Made by a program: the position numbers and the translations under genes. A DNA stretch of 64,000 nucleotides, taken from contig NZ_CP097289.1 of the NCBI RefSeq assembly GCF_023498005.1, positions 4,774,001-4,838,000 on the forward strand, read 5' to 3'. The notes under the pieces are model-generated. The model did not search any database. It was not told the origin of the DNA and was given only the letters and a program-made list of their open reading frames with translations. Source of the DNA: Streptomyces durmitorensis. Its GTDB lineage: Bacteria; Actinomycetota; Actinomycetes; Streptomycetales; Streptomycetaceae. This document shows positions 28,864 through 36,533 of the stretch, one piece after another. Position 1 is the first letter of the stretch. Each line of letters opens with the position of its first letter.

Positions 28864-30865
28864 GCTGGCCCTTCACGACTACGTCCGCACGCTCATGAAC
28901 GACATACAGTCGCTAGCGGAGAACGAGGGCGCCTCCATCCCGAAGACGTTCACTCGACGTGTGTTGGAGCAGCTCGAGGAGGCGGGCGTGGTCTCCAACT
29001 CCCACGTCGCTTACCACCAAGAACACGGTGTTGTCGTGTATGGCTTCGGCGTGAGCGAAGATCGCTCGACTCTTGACCTGTACACCACCGAGTACGACCT
29101 CGCCCAGGGACAGCCCGGAGCTGACAAGCTCACCAAGGGCGACACCGCCAAGGCGTACCGTCGGCTACTCGCTTTCCTCCGTAAGTGCGGCACCATCCGC
29201 AACAATCACCCCGAGACGACAGAGGTACATGAGCTCTGCGAGGGCGTCGAGAAAGCCCTCGCCGACGCCGTCAAGATCCGGCTGTTCCTTTTCAGTAACC
29301 AGGTGAGCACAGCAGGCGCTCTCCCGGAACCGACGGACTTGAACGGCGTACCCGTTATCCACGAGCTCTGGGATCTCACACGGCTCCATCGCCACGAGAC
29401 CTCGGGATCCCTCAGTGAACCCATCGTGGTGGATTTCGATCCCCCGCTTCCCTGCCTGTCGGCAGAGAGTACTGAGCCCGACCACTCGGTGACTCTCGCC
29501 GTACTGCCGGGAGCACTGCTTGCCCAGCTTTACGACGACCATCGAGCGCGGCTACTAGAACTTAACGTCCGGGCCTTCCTCCAGATCCGCACCGGCGTCA
29601 ACCGCAAAATCCGCGAGACGTTGTTGAAGCGGCCGGAGCGCTTCCTGGCGTACAACAACGGGATCACCGCCACGGCATCAGAGGCGGAATTCGTGCTGGA
29701 TGCAAATGGCAACTGCGTCGCTATCCGACAGCTGACCGGGCTCCAGATCGTGAATGGCGGTCAGACGACCGCCACGCTGCACCACGTCATGAAGCGGGAC
29801 AAGAAGGACCTCTCTGAGGTCAGAGTGCAGATGAAGCTGTCCCTGGTCGCTCCTGAACATCTCGAGGAGATCGTCCCCCGGATCTCGGAGTACTCCAACA
29901 CGCAGAACAAGGTGACGCTAGTCGACTTCAGCTCCAACCATCGGTTCCACGTGGACTTCGAGCGAGTCAGCCGGGCCCTGTGGGCACCAGCCACAGACGA
30001 GTCCGGCCAGGAGACTCGTTGGTTCTACGAACGGGCTCGGGGCCAGTACGCGCAAGAGGAGGCAAAGCACGTCACCGTACCGGCCAGACGGAAGTTCCGG
30101 GCTCTTCATCCCACAAGGCAACGGTTCAGCAAGGCTGACCTCGCCAAGTACGTGAACTCATGGAACGAGCTTCCGCACCTTGTGAGCCGTGGCGCCCAGA
30201 AGAACTTCAACGAGTTCATGGAACGCACGAAGAGAGAGCCGCCCGTAGTCGACATCTCCTTCTGCAAGCGGGTGATCGCCATGGGGCTGCTTTTCAAGGC
30301 TGTGGACGCGGTGGCGAAGGAGCACGAAGCCGGCAGTCACAAGGCTCTCGTCACCGCCTACACCATGGCCCGGTTGTGCTCGGCGACGGAAAAGCGGATC
30401 GACCTCGACCGAATCTGGCGTGAGCAGGGTGTCTCCCCAGCGCTCGTGGCCGCAGTTCACGACCTGTGTCCCCTTGTGATGGAGAGAGTGATCGCGCCGG
30501 GCAAGCACGTGACGGAGTGGGCGAAGAGCAGCACCTGCTGGGAGGACGTCTCCCGCCTCAAGTGGGACATCCCCGAGGAACTCAGCACCGAACTACTGGC
30601 GCAGCCAGTCGAGTTCACGGAAGACACGTCAGAGGCCGAAGAACAGCGGTTGGCCGACGTCCGAGCCATCGGTGCCGAGGAGTGGGAAGCGCTCGGCGAG
30701 TGGGCACGTCAGACCCGAAACCTCGAGCCCTCCGAACGGCAGCTCGCGACCGTGATCGCCACCAGGCTACGGACCGGTGGCGACATCACGGCCACCCAAG
30801 CCGCTCAAGTTCTGTCAGTGCACGAGACTGCTATCGGAATCGGGTTCAGTCCTGCCGTGATCTGA
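28856..30865 (+). CDS. AIPR family (abortive phage resistance) protein
   Basis: A 669-residue soluble protein. The AIPR domain is recognisable by RPERFLAYNNGITATASEA (about residues 260-280), the ITGLQIVNGGQTTATLHH-like block (about 293-305), and RISEYSNTQNKVTLVDFSSNH just after. AIPR proteins were first linked to abortive infection in lactococcal plasmids and recur in restriction-like operons; their biochemical activity is not settled. It is the last gene of the operon. ATG 28856 lies inside the nuclease gene's end. The C-terminal ~150 residues are charged helices without a recognised motif. Confidence 0.9.
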   Translation: MAELALHDYVRTLMNDIQSLAENEGASIPKTFTRRVLEQLEEAGVVSNSHVAYHQEHGVVVYGFGVSEDRSTLDLYTTEYDLAQGQPGADKLTKGDTAKAYRRLLAFLRKCGTIRNNHPETTEVHELCEGVEKALADAVKIRLFLFSNQVSTAGALPEPTDLNGVPVIHELWDLTRLHRHETSGSLSEPIVVDFDPPLPCLSAESTEPDHSVTLAVLPGALLAQLYDDHRARLLELNVRAFLQIRTGVNRKIRETLLKRPERFLAYNNGITATASEAEFVLDANGNCVAIRQLTGLQIVNGGQTTATLHHVMKRDKKDLSEVRVQMKLSLVAPEHLEEIVPRISEYSNTQNKVTLVDFSSNHRFHVDFERVSRALWAPATDESGQETRWFYERARGQYAQEEAKHVTVPARRKFRALHPTRQRFSKADLAKYVNSWNELPHLVSRGAQKNFNEFMERTKREPPVVDISFCKRVIAMGLLFKAVDAVAKEHEAGSHKALVTAYTMARLCSATEKRIDLDRIWREQGVSPALVAAVHDLCPLVMERVIAPGKHVTEWAKSSTCWEDVSRLKWDIPEELSTELLAQPVEFTEDTSEAEEQRLADVRAIGAEEWEALGEWARQTRNLEPSERQLATVIATRLRTGGDITATQAAQVLSVHETAIGIGFSPAVI

Positions 30866-31542
30866 GAAGCAGCGGTCAGGGTTGCTGAGTGTCGGCCTTG
30901 AGTGACGGCATCACAGCGCTCCGGCACCTGACCGCGTCCTCAGCCCGCTGGGGGATAATCCGATCGCCTCCGTCACTGAACGCAAGGATTCCGGCCCGGC
31001 GGGCAGGCTCGCCTCTGCGAGGAAGGTTCACGGCAGCTCAACCCTGCCATGGGTGTCGAGGCGCACAGCACGGCTGATACTCGGATCACGAGAGGGGGGA
31101 TGGCTCTCCTGCCCTACTCCTCCACGAAGGATGGTCACGGGCAACGGCCGGGAGAACACGCAAAGTTCCAGTTGGGCAGGAATGGGTTAGTGCCGACAGC
31201 TTGGCCGACGGGTGCGTAGCACCAGACCCGAGTATCGCTCCTTCAGGCAGTGCATCGGCAAGGGCTGCTCTTCCGGATCCACACAAGGTTCCCCTCGCTG
31301 CACCACCAACTTCGTACCGCCACGCCCCCTGGGGCGCGGGTCTTCGTCGGCGGATGCTTCTAATATCGCTACCGCGAAAACGAGACGAACCGGGTCCCGG
31401 ACCCGCGCGACACCGACGCAGTGACGGCAACGGGGCGGTCGATTGTCCGAGCCTGGTAGTGCGACGTGCGCTCAGCTGGGATATGACCCTGCGCTTCGGA
31501 TCACCGCGGAGTGCGCGCGCCGGTTCTCCTGATCTCTCGCGG
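30866..31542. other. Gene-free interval between AIPR and methyltransferase genes
   Basis: These 677 bases separate two convergent genes. Several short ORFs exist on both strands, but none has a good ribosome site, codon bias or a recognisable motif. I specifically looked for a Vsr-type nuclease and found none. It may contain a decayed gene. Confidence 0.5.
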
Positions 31543-33471
31543 TCAGTGCGCCGTGCTCACACCAGCTTCACCTGCGTGGTGAAAGAGGTCTTCCCCTTCC
31601 GGCTTCCCTGCACAGTGCTTCCGCAGGGGGCACTGTGCGCAGTAGGGGTTTCTCGCGGTGCACAGTGTGCTCCCGATGACACGCAGCGCGGCCATCCGTA
31701 GGGGGCCGTCACTTGCACCCACCACTCGGACGAGATTGACCCTTCCATCGCTCAGTCTGTTAGTGCGATCGGCGTCACTGTTGTTGAGTCTCGCAGCGAC
31801 TCGGATTGCTCCCTGCGTGACCAGAAGAAGATCTTGGTCCCCAACGAGAAGGCTGTACAAACGCTCCTCTGCGGGGCGCAGCCCGATACGCTCCGGAACC
31901 GCGTGGCTTTTCGACGGCTGCCACGCGTACCGGTCGCCGACGAGGGGAAGCAGGCGTGCGATCTTCGCAGCCACCCCAGGGGTGGGGGCTTTCTTAATCA
32001 GTGCCCCGTACAACCGCTGCGTGACCGCCTTGCGTCCCCGTGTGAGTTCCATAAGCTCTCGAAGCTGCATGGGCTTCATCTTTGAGCCCGAAAGGACGGC
32101 CATGACGGCGGCCTGCGTCGACAGCATCTCGTCACCTGGGAACTGGTACCACTCCTCGCCCTTTCGCGCCTTGTCTGCCCACGCCGTCAGGTCGTCTCGG
32201 ACGACGCGCCAGTGCGGCTGAAGCCCGCCTTGAGGCGCCCGCACACCAGCGACAGGCAGAACCGCCATGGCCGCTTCCTTGCCCAGGAGTGGAGGAACGG
32301 CGTTGCCAATCTGCCGGAAGGCGTCGCTCCGCGTTCCGGCGAAGCGGAATCGATCCGGAAACGTCTGAACCCGAGCTGCCTCCCGCACGGTGAGTGTCCG
32401 AGGCTCCCGGGGGTGGATGTACCAGTAGCCGTCCTTGGCGATATGCGCCGTGATCGAACGACTACGGTCCTGCCAGTCCAACCTCTTGTACTTATCCGTG
32501 AAGTTGTCCGCTCTGTAGCGTCGCAGCTTCTTGGGGATATCCGAGTACAGCGTGCTCGAGTCCATGTGGTAGGAGAAGATCTCCCAATCGTCCGGCCGAA
32601 CCCGGCGCGTCATGTGGTCATATACCACCTTAGGGTCAGCACCCCTACGCATCTGAGCGGCGAACTCGGACAACTCCTGCCCATCCTGGTAAGGAAGCGT
32701 GCGTGCGCCGACCCTCTCCCGCGCAATGACGTCGAGTCCTGGAAGGTCCCCGATAGCATCACGGAGCGAGACGTGCTTGTCCCTCTTCGGACTCCAGTCG
32801 AACCTCTCGACATCGTTCCGGGCGAGAAGGATGAGCCGCTTCCTGTGCTGGGGCACCCCGTAGTGCCACGCATCGACCAGCCGCACCTGCGTGGCGTATC
32901 CGAGGGTCTCCAGCTTCTCCTCGATGATGCGGACAACTGCGAAATCGTCCCCCAACCCCATGTCCGGGACATTCTCCATCAGCACTGCGCGCGGACGTAC
33001 GCGGGTGACCACGTCCAGGTACGCCTGCCACAGCTCCTTTCGGCGATCACGTGGGTCCCGCTTGTGGTTGAGCACGAGATCCCGGATCTTGCTGCGGCCA
33101 GCTCGGCTGAAAGGCTGACAAGGTGGGCCGCCAGCGATCAGATCAATTTTGGCATTCGTCAGTAGACCGACAAGTCGATCACGTTCGCCCGGATCCCCAA
33201 GATCCATACGGAGGCTGAGGCCGGGAAAGTTACCGGCATGCGTCTCAAGTGCCCGTTCATCGAAGTCCACAGCGGTGGCTACGGTCCAGCCAGCCTGCTC
33301 GACCCCAGAGCTCAGGCCACCTGCACCAGAGAACAGGTCCACTGCGAGTCGGTCAGACGCATGTCTCTCCAGCCAAGCAGGAAACTCCTCCTCCGTGCAG
33401 CTTTCCGGATGGCGAGTCAGCTGGAGGTAGTCCGACCTCTCCAGGGGAACCTCGTACTTCCCCTTCTCCAC
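31543..33471 (-). CDS. C5-cytosine DNA methyltransferase fused to an EndoIII-like Fe-S module
   Basis: A 642-residue protein. Residues about 40-400 form a C5 methyltransferase: motif I DLFSGAGGLSSG (Asp45), motif IV GGPPCQPFSRAG with catalytic Cys118, motif VI MENVPDMG (Glu166), motif VIII QHRKRLILLAR, and motif X QIGNAVPPLLGKEAA. The C-terminal ~200 residues end in LRVIGSTLCTARNPYCAQC, giving Cys604-x6-Cys611-x2-Cys614-x5-Cys620, the endonuclease III/MutY [4Fe-4S] spacing. A preceding segment LLLVTQGAIRVAARLN aligns with the VDTHVFRVANRL block of those glycosylases but lacks the catalytic Asp. GTG 33471 follows GGAGGG; ATG 33492 is an alternative. It presumably protects host DNA from the system. 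Confidence 0.9.
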   Translation of the reverse strand: MEKGKYEVPLERSDYLQLTRHPESCTEEEFPAWLERHASDRLAVDLFSGAGGLSSGVEQAGWTVATAVDFDERALETHAGNFPGLSLRMDLGDPGERDRLVGLLTNAKIDLIAGGPPCQPFSRAGRSKIRDLVLNHKRDPRDRRKELWQAYLDVVTRVRPRAVLMENVPDMGLGDDFAVVRIIEEKLETLGYATQVRLVDAWHYGVPQHRKRLILLARNDVERFDWSPKRDKHVSLRDAIGDLPGLDVIARERVGARTLPYQDGQELSEFAAQMRRGADPKVVYDHMTRRVRPDDWEIFSYHMDSSTLYSDIPKKLRRYRADNFTDKYKRLDWQDRSRSITAHIAKDGYWYIHPREPRTLTVREAARVQTFPDRFRFAGTRSDAFRQIGNAVPPLLGKEAAMAVLPVAGVRAPQGGLQPHWRVVRDDLTAWADKARKGEEWYQFPGDEMLSTQAAVMAVLSGSKMKPMQLRELMELTRGRKAVTQRLYGALIKKAPTPGVAAKIARLLPLVGDRYAWQPSKSHAVPERIGLRPAEERLYSLLVGDQDLLLVTQGAIRVAARLNNSDADRTNRLSDGRVNLVRVVGASDGPLRMAALRVIGSTLCTARNPYCAQCPLRKHCAGKPEGEDLFHHAGEAGVSTAH

Positions 33472-34093
33472 AGCAGAACCCTCCGTACGCATGACATGAA
33501 CGAGCACCAGGACAACATGATCGCGCCTCCGGAAGCAACCATTCCGGCAGACTGAAGCCAACCCTCGTGCATCTGTTTGTCGCAGCACCCGTGAGGAGAG
33601 AGCAGAGACGGCTGGCGGCGCTGACGCTTCTCCCGCACCGCTCATCGCGTCAATGCGCTCCAGTGACCTCAATCTTAGGGGACACCACTGTCACTGATGA
33701 AGTTCCCCCGCTGATCTGCAGCCTCAGTCCTGTCAGCGCCTTTTAGCTCTCATGGACGGGTCTTCCCGGAGGGGAAAATACGCAGCCGGGGCGCCGATGC
33801 TCTTAGCCCGACGCTCGCTCATGATTCGTTCAGAGCCCGGCGCTGACATCCGACCGTAGCGGCCTACCGCGTCTTCGACTGCCGCGGAGCCATGCAAGTC
33901 TGCCGCCCCTCCGAGGTTGGCCCAAGACCCTCTACTCGCTTGGCAGACAGCACCAGAGAAGTGGGCCCTGGCCGCTCAGTGCACTCATCACGCACCACCC
34001 CTCCACCAGCACGCCACGACCCAGGCCTAGGAGATCACCGGGAGAGGGAAGGGCATGCAATCCCCTTGAGAGGTACGGGCTCCCCCAGGGCCG

Positions 34094-34123
34094 GTGGGCA
34101 CCGATGTGCCCACTGATGGGCAC
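34094..34123. repeat. Right-end GTGCCCAC/GTGGGCAC cluster
   Basis: Three half-sites occur in a row: GTGGGCAC, four bases, GTGCCCAC, then TGGGCAC after four more. The first is preceded by CCG as at the left end, where CCGGTGGGCACC recurs. Shared end motifs suggest recombinase binding sites. Confidence 0.5.
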
Positions 34124-34127
34124 AAAA

Positions 34128-34165
34128 AACGCCCCCTGAAACTGCGTTTCCGCAGGTCAGAGGGC
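34128..34165 (-). terminator. Terminator of tRNA-Ala supplied by the island
   Basis: On the minus strand an imperfect hairpin (GCCCTCTGACCTGCG, loop, CGCAGTTTCAGGGGGC) is followed by GTTTTTTG, an intrinsic terminator placed just beyond the tRNA-Ala 3' end. Confidence 0.7.
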
Positions 34166-34174
34166 ATTTATCGC

Positions 34175-34196
34175 GTGGAGCCTAGGAGATTCGAAC
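34175..34196. repeat. attR: 3' end of intact tRNA-Ala
   Basis: This is the right copy of the 22-bp repeat shared with 22309-22330. It overlaps the last 21 bases of tRNA-Ala, so insertion restored the tRNA. Confidence 0.85.
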
Positions 34197-34248
34197 TCCT
34201 GACATCTGCCTTGCAAAGGCAGCGCTCTACCAACTGAGCTAAGGCCCC
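34176..34248 (-). tRNA. tRNA-Ala (anticodon TGC), island integration target
   Basis: A 73-nt cloverleaf on the minus strand. The 5' GGGGCCT pairs with 3' AGGCTCC (one G-U) plus discriminator A; CCA is not encoded. The anticodon stem TGCCT/AGGCA encloses TTTGCAA, giving TGC. The D-arm AGCTCAGTTGGTAGAGC is typical of tRNA-Ala. The gene remains complete because the island's att site replaces its 3' end. Confidence 0.95.
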
Positions 34249-34378
34249 GAAAACGGCGCACCCAGCCGGAAGAATCCCGCTCCGGTGGGCAACGCAGACC
34301 AGAGTACCGGGTCACCCCCCAGATCTCGCAAAAGGATTGGGGGTCCCGGTGAACGACCACGCTCCGTAAGATGCTCGG

Positions 34379-34409
34379 CGTGGTTCGCGGCAGCGAACCA
34401 CGGTTTTTT
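34379..34409 (+). terminator. Terminator-like hairpin in the leader of the HTH gene
   Basis: CGTGGTTCGC and GCGAACCACG flank a GGCA loop, followed at once by GTTTTTTG. This is an intrinsic terminator in plus orientation only 23 bases before the HTH start, so it could act as an attenuator or end a short upstream transcript. Confidence 0.55.
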
Positions 34410-34431
34410 GGGGAAGCGATGGGGAGACGCA

Positions 34432-34980
34432 ATGGACGCCGCACAGCAAGAGACGACCGCGAGAGCACGAGAGCTCCAGCGGAACTGGTACGGGGAGCCG
34501 CTGGGGGCGCTCTTCCGCCGTCTCATCGATGATCTGGGCCTCAACCAGGCACGCCTCGCCGGCGTCCTCGGTCTGTCCGCGCCCATGCTGTCCCAGCTGA
34601 TGAGCGGGCAGCGCGCCAAGATCGGCAACCCCGCGGTCGTCCAGCGCGTCCAGCTCCTCCAGGAGCTGGCGGGCCAGGTCGCCGACGGCAGCGTGAGCGC
34701 CGCCGAGGCCACCGACCGCATGGACGAGATCAAGAAGTCCCAGGGCGGCTCCGTCCTGACCAACACCTCGCAGTCGACGACGAGTTCGGGTGCGCCCACA
34801 GTGAAGCGTGTGGTGCGCGAGATCCAGTCACTGCTGCGCTCCGTCGCCGCGGCGGGCGACATCATCGATGCCGCGGACTCCCTCGCACCGACCCACCCGG
34901 AACTGGCAGAGTTCCTCCGGGTATACGGCGCCGGACGCACCGCGGACGCGGTCGCCCACTACGAGGCGCACCAGAACTGA
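34432..34980 (+). CDS. Helix-turn-helix DNA-binding protein
   Basis: A 182-residue cytoplasmic protein. An HTH motif lies at about residues 32-60 (LGLNQARLAGVLGLSAPMLSQLMSG), resembling Xre-like regulators. The remainder is helical, with a Ser/Thr-rich spacer (about 105-120) and a C-terminal domain ending VAHYEAHQN. GGGGAG stands six bases before ATG 34432. It is followed 49 bases later by a Ser/Thr kinase gene, so kinase control of this regulator is plausible but unproven. This pair occupies the same place beside tRNA-Ala in other streptomycetes. Confidence 0.85.
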   Translation: MDAAQQETTARARELQRNWYGEPLGALFRRLIDDLGLNQARLAGVLGLSAPMLSQLMSGQRAKIGNPAVVQRVQLLQELAGQVADGSVSAAEATDRMDEIKKSQGGSVLTNTSQSTTSSGAPTVKRVVREIQSLLRSVAAAGDIIDAADSLAPTHPELAEFLRVYGAGRTADAVAHYEAHQN

Positions 34981-35029
34981 GCCGTCGGCCGGGCCACCGG
35001 GCGGCCCGGAGGGGGAGCAATGCGCGACC

Positions 35030-36484
35030 ATGGGTGAGGTCTTCGCCGGCCGCTACGAACTGGTCGACCCGGTCGGACGCGGGGGAGTCGGAGCGGTCTG
35101 GCGCGCCTGGGACCACCGGCGGCGCCGCTATGTGGCCGCCAAGGTCCTGCAACAGAGCGACGCGCACGCGCTGTTGCGCTTCGTGCGGGAGCAGGCGCTC
35201 CGGATCGACCACCCCCATGTGCTCGCGCCCGCCAGCTGGGCCGCCGACGACGACAAGGTCCTTTTCACCATGGCCCTGGTCGCCGGCGGCTCGCTGGCCC
35301 ATGTGATCGGTGACTACGGCGCGCTGCCGCCCCGCCTGGTCTGCACGCTCCTGGACCAGCTGCTCTCCGGTCTCGCGGCGGTGCATGCCGAGGGGGTCGT
35401 GCACCGTGACATCAAGCCCGCCAACATCCTGCTGGAGGCCACCGGCACCGCGCGTCCGCATCTGCGGCTCTCCGACTTCGGCATCTCGATGCGGATGGGC
35501 GAGCCGCGGCTGACCGAGACCAACTATGTGGTGGGGACGCCCGGTTACTTCGCGCCGGAGCAAATGATGGGTGCCGAGCCGGACTTCACCGCCGACCTCT
35601 TCGCCGTCGGCCTGGTGGCCCTCTATCTGCTGCAGGGCGCCAAGCCGGACGCCAAGGCCCTGATCGAGCACTTCGCCGCGCACGGCACTCCTGGGGCGCC
35701 GAAGGGCGTGCCGGAGCCGCTGTGGCAGGTCGTCGCCACGCTTCTCCAGCCGGACCCGCTCGCGCGGTTCCGCACCGCCACGGGCGCGCGCAAGGCGTTG
35801 AACTCGGCCGCCGAGCTGCTGCCCGAGCCGGGGCCCGACGACGAGATCGTCGAGATCTTCGACCAACTGGGCCCGCTCCCGCGAGGGTTCGGCCCCGACG
35901 GGCCCCTCACGACCCCACCACCGCCGGACTTCGCTCCCCCCTCTGTTCCGGTTCCGCCGCCCTCCGTTCCGCCCCCGCCGCTCTCCGCGCCGCAGACGGG
36001 GAGCTTCCCCCTGGCCCAGCCACCGCAGGCCCAGCCACCGCAGGCCACGCCGCCGCAGGCCACGCCGCCGTCGGGTCAGCCGGTGCAGCAGGCCACGCCG
36101 CCCCCGCTTCCCGCTCAGTCCCCGCATGTCCCCTCCCCCCAACAGGTGCCGATCCAGACGGCGTCGGCTCAGGTGCCCGTACCGGGAGCTGTGCCGGTAC
36201 CAGCCCCCGTACAGGTCCCGGCCCCGACACCGGCCCAAGCCCAGGCCCCCATGCCCCTCGCACCCCACGAACCCTCACAGTCCGTGACACCGTCAGCGCA
36301 TCACGTAGCCGCCCCTACTTATCCATACACCGCTCACGCCCCGCAGGTTCCACTCCAAAGCCGACCAGTTCCGCAGCGCCACCGGCAGAAACGACCGGGA
36401 CCGCCCCCGAAGGTGGCGATCCCGATGCTGCTGGCCGCGCTGGCGTGCTTCGCGGTGGGCATCTGGGCGCTGACCCAGACCTGA
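35030..36484 (+). CDS. Membrane-anchored Ser/Thr protein kinase
   Basis: A 484-residue protein. The kinase domain (1-265) has VGRGGVGAVW, an ATP-binding Lys in YVAAKVLQ, catalytic HRDIKPANILL, SDFGISM and GTPGYFAPEQ. About 180 residues of Pro/Gln/Ala-rich linker follow, with PPQAQ/PPQAT repeats. A single C-terminal membrane helix (IPMLLAALACFAVGIWAL) ends the protein with no extracellular sensor. Unlike PknB it lacks PASTA repeats, so its input is probably cytoplasmic. ATG 35030 is used; the ATG at 35020 is out of frame. The partner may be the HTH protein encoded upstream. Confidence 0.93.
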   Translation: MGEVFAGRYELVDPVGRGGVGAVWRAWDHRRRRYVAAKVLQQSDAHALLRFVREQALRIDHPHVLAPASWAADDDKVLFTMALVAGGSLAHVIGDYGALPPRLVCTLLDQLLSGLAAVHAEGVVHRDIKPANILLEATGTARPHLRLSDFGISMRMGEPRLTETNYVVGTPGYFAPEQMMGAEPDFTADLFAVGLVALYLLQGAKPDAKALIEHFAAHGTPGAPKGVPEPLWQVVATLLQPDPLARFRTATGARKALNSAAELLPEPGPDDEIVEIFDQLGPLPRGFGPDGPLTTPPPPDFAPPSVPVPPPSVPPPPLSAPQTGSFPLAQPPQAQPPQATPPQATPPSGQPVQQATPPPLPAQSPHVPSPQQVPIQTASAQVPVPGAVPVPAPVQVPAPTPAQAQAPMPLAPHEPSQSVTPSAHHVAAPTYPYTAHAPQVPLQSRPVPQRHRQKRPGPPPKVAIPMLLAALACFAVGIWALTQT

Positions 36485-36533
36485 GACCAAGGCCTGAGAC
36501 TCAGCACTGAGACCCGGCCCTGAGCCACTACGG

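Larger units (their letters stand above)
22331..34174. mobile_element. Genomic island inserted in tRNA-Ala, carrying a MORC-type defence system
   Basis: The interval is bounded by the 22-bp att repeats. It separates DUF5324 from tRNA-Ala, tRNA-Ile and gyrA, genes of the conserved origin block. Its base composition looks less extreme in G+C than its flanks. It encodes one unknown protein and five predicted defence proteins. No integrase, excisionase or replication gene is visible, so it is probably immobile or mobilised in trans. Both ends carry GTGCCCAC/GTGGGCAC motifs that may be remnants of integrase arm sites. Confidence 0.8.
33472..34174. other. Right end of the island: methyltransferase promoter and non-coding DNA
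   Basis: About 700 bases with no supported gene. It includes the methyltransferase promoter region, a cluster of GTGGGCAC/GTGCCCAC half-sites at 34094-34123, and a terminator for tRNA-Ala. Short ORFs near 33890-34120 on both strands have no recognisable similarity. Confidence 0.45.

Noticed and set aside
29944..29957. parS-like GTTCCACGTGGACT in the AIPR gene
   Set aside because: Several mismatches to GTTTCACGTGAAAC and no symmetry beyond the CACGTG core.
30889..31701. Short plus- and minus-strand ORFs between the AIPR and methyltransferase genes, considered as a Vsr nuclease
   Set aside because: None contains the Vsr core (Phe-Val-Asp-Gly-Cys-Phe-Trp-His type block) or a ribosome site; the right-hand ones overlap the methyltransferase on the other strand.
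32212..33165. 317-codon plus-strand ORF opposite the methyltransferase
   Set aside because: Antisense shadow; the minus strand shows all conserved C5-methylase motifs in order.
33892..34123. Overlapping short ORFs on both strands near the right island end
   Set aside because: No recognisable motif or ribosome site, and each lies opposite the other.
35020..35029. ATG at 35020 as start of the second kinase
   Set aside because: Better spaced from GGAGGGGGA, but out of frame with the kinase domain; ATG 35030 is in frame.
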